In this document: positions 58,260 through 64,000 of the stretch, piece by piece
How positions within the stretch are numbered: position 1 is the first letter of the stretch
How the letters are laid out: every line of letters starts with the position of its first letter
From: Lolium rigidum
Taxonomy: Eukaryota; Streptophyta; Magnoliopsida; Poales; Poaceae
Direction: 5' to 3'
Assembly (NCBI RefSeq): GCF_022539505.1
Contig: NC_061512.1
Location: 249,876,510-249,940,509, forward strand
Length of the DNA stretch: 64,000 bases
Notes under the pieces: model-generated
Database searches by the model: none
Seen by the model: the letters and a program-made list of their open reading frames with translations, nothing else
What the model was told of the DNA's origin: nothing
Position numbers and translations under genes: made by a program

Positions 58260-58675
58260 ATTTATCATATACTAGCTTCTAGATTTGCTACTAGATTTGC
58301 TGCCATATTGGGCAAAAAACGAGGGCCAAAAGGCATAAATAACCCCAGAGATTTGCTACTAGATTTGCTGCCATATTGAAGAAAGACAGAAATAGAAGCT
58401 TCTCTAGATTTGATACTAATTTGGTGAAAAAGACAGAGAGAGAAAGAGGGGAAAAGGTGCTCTTAAAAATGCCAATTTGGGCCGAGAGAGACAAAACTCA
58501 GCTCCTGCTCACGTGCAACCAAACGCTTCTCGTCCTGTCCCACGCGGTCCCTTTCTACCAGCCCCACGCGACGCGGCCCCACACGACGCGGCCCCACAGA
58601 CGACGCGGCGCAACACGTCAGCACAGAACGTCCAAATAAACGGATTCCTTCCGTCTGAACTCCTCTGCGGGTTTC

Positions 58676-58766
58676 AGACATAGGCTTGGGGAAAACTGAG
58701 GAAAAACTAAGGGGCTGGGGAAAACTGAGTACAATAAAGACCCGAGGGCACGAAAATAGAAATCCC
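58676..58766 (-). repeat. Right terminal inverted repeat of the Mutator-like element
   Basis: Inverted match of the left repeat, ending AATAGAAATCCC at 58766 before the target duplication. Confidence 0.9.
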
Positions 58767-58775
58767 AAAATAGAA

Positions 58776-59770
58776 CCATGTATACCCCATGTATCATAGA
58801 TGATCTCTCCAAAATCAACATAGTACCAGATCACAAGTCCAGAACTTGAAGTTAGAACTGAAGAATAATTTATGCATTTAAGAGAGAGGTGACTAAATCA
58901 CCAGTTGAGGCACAACACAAGATAAACCAAGTGTGCAAACAAATACTAATAATAATCTAACAATTAACAACAACTCAGGAACCATAGAACTACACTCTAT
59001 GGTATTAGACCCTAGAACATGGGAGAGATTGATGGGTGTGGGGGGATGCATGGGAGGCTCACCTCGACAGAACTAGCGCTAGTCATAAAGGAAAGGTATC
59101 TAGCTTGTTCCTCTAGCGCTCGTAAAATAAATCCTTCTTGTCCGAGAAGGCAAAAACCATTTAATTTCTTTAACCGGAGGCACATACAAGCTCTACCACG
59201 ACGGATCTCGTGGAGACGCGGCTGAGCACATACGATTTTGTGCGTCGTAGAAGAAGTGGCGGCTTGTAGGGGAAGGTGGCAGAGGGCGCACAAGAGGTCA
59301 AGGAAGGCTTGCACTCGGGGGACGGTGGTGCAGCGGTAGGCCAGGGTGCTAGATAGGGTTCATGCGCGGGTTCGAAATTGGGGGATCCGGATGAGAGTAT
59401 AGCGGGAACTCCCGTCGATTCGCCCATCGTTTCACTACTTAAGTGGACATATTGGTAGCGGACCCTCTGCCAACCGGGTGCCTATGCCCGCACGACTAGT
59501 AAGGACAGGGTCTGCTACCAATAGTCCTCGTTATTTTTGTTTTATTTTTATATTGTATTTTAAAAACATGTAATTGTATGATAAAGTCAATTTAAACAAA
59601 AAATATATAAATCATATGGATGTGATATTTTATTTGATTTAGATGGCATGCATATATATTGCGATAATTTATATTTATATAATACAAAATAGAGAAGTAC
59701 ATACTAGAACCTAAAGCGACGAACTGAAACCTAAACTAATAAATCCGATGGATGGTATCACTTCGCTTTC
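58776..59770. other. Intergenic; no gene recognised
   Basis: Short frames only. It contains the 72-bp foldback at 59451-59522 and an AT-rich stretch from 59530 to 59720. Confidence 0.4.
59451..59522. repeat. 72-bp mini-foldback
   Basis: ATTGGTAGCGGACCCT (59451-59466) is inverted at 59507-59522 with one mismatch, around a 40-base GC-rich loop. Confidence 0.75.
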
Positions 59771-59900
59771 TTAGTTGCTTTCGTCGTTGTCCTTGTTTAA
59801 CACCTTCAAAGTGATCACGTCACCGCCTTCGCATTTGAAGAGTAGGATGACCTTCCCGGGAGAAAAGCGCATGCAACAGAAACTTTGCCCCTTTCGGACC
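59771..59900 (-). pseudogene. B3-domain 3' remnant
   Basis: The minus strand reads KVILLFKCEGGDVITLKVLN then KDNDESN and a stop (59773-59771). This aligns with FKYEGDDVLTVKVFD..DDESDN of the B3 gene at 54402-54999. Only the last 40 or so residues remain, and upstream the sequence is broken by a retroposon. It is a related but clearly diverged paralogue. Confidence 0.6.
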
Positions 59901-59916
59901 AAACATGTCACATGTC

Positions 59917-61427
59917 GAGACCCGTTCGCCTCGAGCGCTCCCGCGGGCGCTCAGGCGAACCCTAACCTCGCCCCCGCCTAGGTCCTCCTCCTCCGTCCCC
60001 CACCGCCGCCGCCGCCGGCTGGAGCCGCCGGGCAAAGCCCGGCCGGTGCTGGCGGCGGCGGACCTTCCTCTCCTCGCTTCTGGACACAGGCGCGGGCGGC
60101 GTGGCCGGAGGTGCAGTTTCCGCGCGGATCTCGGCGCATCCGGGGCAGGCTGGCCGGCGGCCTGCGGCCAGCGAGGCTCGCGCGTCTCGAGGCGGCCTGG
60201 GGGTGTGACGCGGACGCCGTCTCCGTGGGGGGCGGAGGCCGGCGGCTCGTGTGCCTCCCCCGACGTGGTCTGACCCGGCGGCGGTCGGCCCTCCGGCGAC
60301 GGGGACTGGAGACGACGACAAGGACGCTGTGGCGCAGCATGCTGTCTTGGTGGGGCGCAAGGGTGCGGATGGGCGGCCGCGCCGGCCGGATCTGGGCCAG
60401 GGGGCCCGATCTGGATCTGGCTGCCATGCTCAGCACCTGCCCGGAGGTTGCTATGCCATCCCACGGGGGGATCTGCTGGCACGCTGGGCCGGCGGCACGA
60501 AGGGCTGTGTCTATCGGAGTGCCATTCACCTGCGGTCTACTGGCCTCGGCCATCCTCGGGGGTGTCTCAAGTCCTGTCAAGGTGGTGCCTTTCTCCGCGC
60601 GGTGGCAAGATCATGGATGCCGGGGCGGCGGCCCTGGAAGGTGGGAACCTTGTGGGTTGGCGGGCGAGCCCGAGGTTCTGGTGCTGGCTGGGGCCATGGA
60701 CAGGGGGCTGTCATGGTGCTTAGCGGGCTGCGGTTTGTGGGGGCGTGGTGGCTGCCACCTCGGTGGCGTCCCTTGCCAGGTTTGGGTGGTGGAGAGATCA
60801 TGCCGAGAGGAAACTCTTGCCCTGGACCTTCTAGGGCCACGACGGCGGCGTCCATGGACGTCGCTTCCTTCTTGAAGGCGTTGTTCTGGCTTCTCCCTGC
60901 CCCCTTTCGTGGTCCAGGTGAAAACCCAAGATCCCCGGATCGGGCGGTGGCGGCACTCCGGTGTCGTGCTCTTCTTGAAGACACCGTCTTGGAGCCCACA
61001 ACCCGAGGCTCTCCGATGGTTGTGACGGAGGTGTTTCTTCGGCGATCTTCGGCAAGGCTTGCTCCGTGCCCCTTCCCTTGTCGAGCTTCCTTGGCGCTGC
61101 TGTTCGGTTTGTGAGCAACGAGGGTTGGCCCCCGGTGGTGGTCGGCTTTCGGTGGCGTTTCTGCGACGGAGGAGTTCTGTTGAGGCGCGCGTGAAAATGG
61201 CTCGCTCTCGAGTGAGATCCGGCCCGACACTGTAGACTCCAGCTCTTCTCCGAGCCTCGTAGGCGCTTTGGCTGAGCTCGTTGATCACGCTTCCGGTTGT
61301 AGCTTCTTCGGTAGTTCGTGTGGGTGTGTGGTGTCGTTCTATAAGCTGGGTTCAGCACTTTGAATCATTTTCGCCGTTGGTGGCTTTGTTAATTCAAAGT
61401 TGGGCACTTGAGTGCCTTTTATCTAAA
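59917..61427 (+). mobile_element. Non-autonomous non-LTR retroposon, GC-rich
   Basis: AAACATGTCACATGTC occurs at 59901-59916 and again at 61428-61443, a target duplication of 13-16 bp (part may belong to the A-tail). The segment starts GAGACCCGTTCGCC, has a GC-rich 5' part like the leaders of grass LINEs (CAGGCGAACCCTAACC) and ends TTTTATCTAAAA. No endonuclease or RT was found. Long frames at 60111-60875 and 60251-61114 on the plus strand, and on the minus strand, are open because of GC bias and share no known domain. I infer an internally deleted LINE or a LINE-mobilised transcript. Confidence 0.7.
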
Positions 61428-61587
61428 AAACATGTCACATGTCCCTGATGTGGGTCCTTGCCGATAAATTATGGTCATGTGTCCCCGTGGCCCCGCACGT
61501 ATTAGTCGAGTTTCTAGGTTGGTGGTGCGCAACCACTGCGGACATATAAGTCGCGTCCCGCTTTATGGCCCACTGCTACAACACTTC

Positions 61588-61963
61588 TGCTCCGGTGCTC
61601 CTCCCCTGAATTTTTTTTGGGTGCGTTAAACACAACAATAGTGAAAATCTTCACATACATATTTGTAAGCGGGGACACGATCGTAATTACAGTGTAGGTT
61701 CACCGTCCATACAACCTTGTACATGCCCATATGGCCCACGTTGTGTTGTACCTCGTTTTTGTACGACGTGGGGCTGTACTTAGGCGAATGAGATCGTTAA
61801 CTGATCAACGTGACCTCCTTTTTTTCTCTTACGCGAGGTACACATACCCTATCAATATAGACGTATATACATGGGCTAAATATGGGTTTCGGCGGACCGA
61901 ACACAGAAAAAGAACCAACTATTACCCTTTAACTTCCCGTTTAGGGGGGAGCACCGGAGCAAG
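61588..61963. repeat. Foldback (MITE-like) of about 375 bp
   Basis: TGCTCCGGTGCTCCTCCCCT (61588-61607) is inverted as AGGGGGGAGCACCGGAGCA (61944-61962) with one indel or mismatch. No target duplication identified. Confidence 0.65.
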
Positions 61964-64000
61964 GCTCCTGCTACAAATAGCTGCCGTGTGGTGAAAACCA
62001 TGGCCGGCTTCCACTTGACCTACCCCTATAGTGTTTTCCCTACTAGTGTAACCCTCATAAAAACCCTACACTCACTCTCTCCCGACTCTCTCCCTGCATC
62101 TGAACGAGGCATGACGATGTCACTCGAGGTGACTTAGTGGTCTCTCACGTCTTGTCCCGTCGCGAGAGACCGCATATGCCATGTCTAGCCTGCTTGCTCC
62201 GTGTCCTCCTCTCGTCCAAGTCGAGATCTATACGACGGTATTCTGCTTCCCATGGTGCGTGGATCCGTGGGTGGTGCAACAAATGGTGAACCGGCCATAC
62301 CTAGCTAAGGCCGACAACGACAACAAACTCCTGCCAAAGAGAAGGGATAAATCTGTGTGTGACCAACCACCATGCTGATAAATTAGGTCTTCATGCTTAG
62401 GTTTAATTCATAGTTCTGATTAGTTTATTGTCATTTTTATGTTCACGGTATTCTGAATGTTTTGTTTAGAACAATTTGGTATAGTTTTCTGTTAGGTTGT
62501 TAAGTTTTGATTTCACCTATGATTCTTATTTAAATTATACAATACATGTGGTTTACTATAGGAGTTCACTTCGGCGAAAATGGATAAAAGCTTCGTAGCA
62601 TTGATGTGTTAGTGTTTGTAGTCCCTACTATTTCTTAGTTATCAACCTGATTAAGTAAAAGTCATGTGTTTTATAATTCGTTCTATGAAAATATATATAT
62701 GTGTCGTTAAGTTCTTGTGCATGTTATGTTTATGTACTTTATGGTGGTATATATAATATGTCCTATGTAAATGTATATGTGTTGCTAAGTTATTGTGAAT
62801 GTTATAGCTATCAATATTATGAATCTCTCTATGTGGTATTATCTAGGAGTCCAATTCGCTTATAACGAATACATGAAACTTTCTTCAGATGAAGAGGGGT
62901 AAAGTTAACCATCACTCATCACATGACCTCCTTATTTTACTTTTGGGGGACATTTATTTTAGTCTCCAAATCCTTGCTGGGGTAATTTTATGATCATGTA
63001 AAACTTTATGTATGAAAAATATCATTTTCTATGGTCATTTTTTTTTGTAGAACGCGCTTTGCTGCAAGATGAGCAAACTATAACACATTCGACGTCATCC
63101 AAAAAGAAGGAAAAAATGATCGGAAGATAGACGAAGAAAAGCAATCTCCTTGCAGATTACAACAAGCAGAGAGAAGTCAATAGTCCAATTTTTCTCTTAG
63201 GTTTATTGTTAGATATTATATTTTGGTGAGACTGTCTAAAAAAGTTAAACCACATCTCCGCTTCTTTAGTGAAGCAAGCTGCAGTCAAGGCTCCTGGAAG
63301 GGTTCTCATTATGCTTAATTGCATCCGATTATCTGATTAAAGTTGCTTGTAGTTAAGTTAAAGTCTTACCATAGTGGGAGTATCATAGGTATTCAAACAT
63401 GATGTGAAAGTATCGTAGGTATTAAAATATGAAGTGGGAATATCATTGGTAGGATTACTTGAGTTGGTCACATGTTCTATAACATAACAGTTTTGTGTCT
63501 CATGAATTGATCTCATTCTGTATCGATACGGAGAACTTATGCTTATGCAGCTAAATGTGTTGTCAAAGTATATTTGGTTGATATATACATGTTTAAAAAT
63601 ACTCAAAAAAATAGGTCAAACCGATAAAACAGTTTCTGATGACCTCTTCAGTATGGAAATAGGAAAAGTGTATACCTTTGGGAAAACACTTGTCTCATTG
63701 GTGACGGTTTTACATCCCGTTGCCAAAGAGGCCTTCACATCAGCATTGACGATGTTTTTTCTGTGTCTGCTGTGATACGTGCATTTTACATTATCAATAT
63801 GGATATTTGCCATCATAAATTATTATTTATGCATTTTTAGTTAATTTTTGGGATTTTCCTACAAAGTTTCCTTCATTGGTATTTAATTTCTGGGAGGCAG
63901 AAAACCTCCTTTTTCATATTTATTGTTTCAGGGACCTTCTAGACACCTAAAAATCGAAAGAAAAATACCTTGTCAGTTTTTCACCCGAAGAAGCACCGTG
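61964..64000. other. AT-rich intergenic DNA, no gene recognised
   Basis: Short frames only. Around 62690-62830 two diverged copies of a segment with ATATATATGTGTCGTTAAGTT / GTATATGTGTTGCTAAGTT suggest a local duplication of about 80 bp. A purine-rich patch (63090-63180, AAAAAGAAGG, GAAGATAGACGAAG) could be a short exon, but no frame supports it. Confidence 0.4.

Larger units (their letters stand above)
53718..58766. mobile_element. 5-kb Mutator-like (Pack-MULE-type) element carrying a B3 gene and an F-box-like pseudogene
   Basis: The terminal inverted repeats are about 80-90 bp: both ends read GGGATTTCTATTTTCGTGCC then CTCGG, ACTCAGTTTTCCCCAGC and TTAGTTTTTCCTCAGTTTTC going inwards. A perfect 9-bp target duplication AAAATAGAA (53709-53717, 58767-58775) is the Mutator-superfamily hallmark. 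No MURA transposase is present. The interior carries a minus-strand B3-domain gene, a plus-strand F-box-like pseudogene and two tandem repeat arrays. A degenerate extra terminus-like region near 56405-56525 suggests a composite of two elements. Confidence 0.92.

Noticed and set aside
60111..61288. Large overlapping ORFs in the GC-rich retroposon
   Set aside because: Open on both strands from base composition; no recognisable domain.

Overview
The window is nuclear DNA of a Triticeae grass (wheat, Aegilops, rye or barley type). I infer this from intronless CBF/DREB1 cold-response genes, from the kinds of mobile elements (CACTA, Mutator-like, Stowaway and Harbinger types, long-LTR elements with a tRNA-Asp-like primer site), and from elements nested in elements with only a few genes between them. 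There are no prokaryotic features, no tRNA or rRNA genes and no CRISPR. Two different CBF genes 4 kb apart fit the Frost-resistance-2 CBF cluster of homoeologous group 5. That placement is inference.

Layout. 1-2 kb: 5'-truncated LINE. 4.4-5.3 kb: GC-rich Harbinger-like foldback. 5.585-18.508 kb: a complete 12.9-kb CACTA transposon (TSD TTT). On its minus strand it carries a broken transposase and a broken TNPA-like gene, and upstream of the transposase a 4.7-kb array of telomere-like (CCCTAAA) repeats alternating 520- and 354-bp units. 18.6-21.5 kb: a Helitron, a tRNA-type SINE and a Stowaway-type MITE. 24.06-25.72 kb: a Harbinger element ending 62 bp before the TATA box of the first CBF gene (25.9-26.7 kb). 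27-30.2 kb: AT-rich DNA with small MITEs and a short retroposon. 30.5-31.3 kb: the second CBF gene, with an 88-bp CT microsatellite in its 5' leader. 31.6-48.2 kb: LTR-element territory, including an intact-ended 6.6-kb element (TSD CTTAA) nested in a larger LTR-like sequence, and a gag fragment with its primer site and LTR. 48.2-50.4 kb: a small CACTA derivative beside a Ulp1-protease-like transposon gene fragment. 53.718-58.766 kb: a Mutator-like element with a perfect 9-bp TSD carrying an apparently intact two-exon B3-domain gene and a broken F-box/DUF295-like gene. 59.8-61.4 kb: a second B3 remnant next to a retroposon with a target duplication of about 16 bp. The last 2 kb hold nothing I recognise.

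How the parts relate. Only three loci look like intact protein-coding genes: two CBF transcription factors, which in this family bind C-repeat/DRE promoter sites to switch on cold- and drought-response genes, and the B3 gene inside the Mutator-like element. The rest is transposons, most of them with boundaries readable to the base from their target-site duplications. The best leads are the alternating telobox array upstream of the CACTA transposase, the element inserted in a CBF promoter together with a lost conserved Trp in that CBF, and the composite gene-carrying Mutator-like element. All coordinates and alignments were made by eye.
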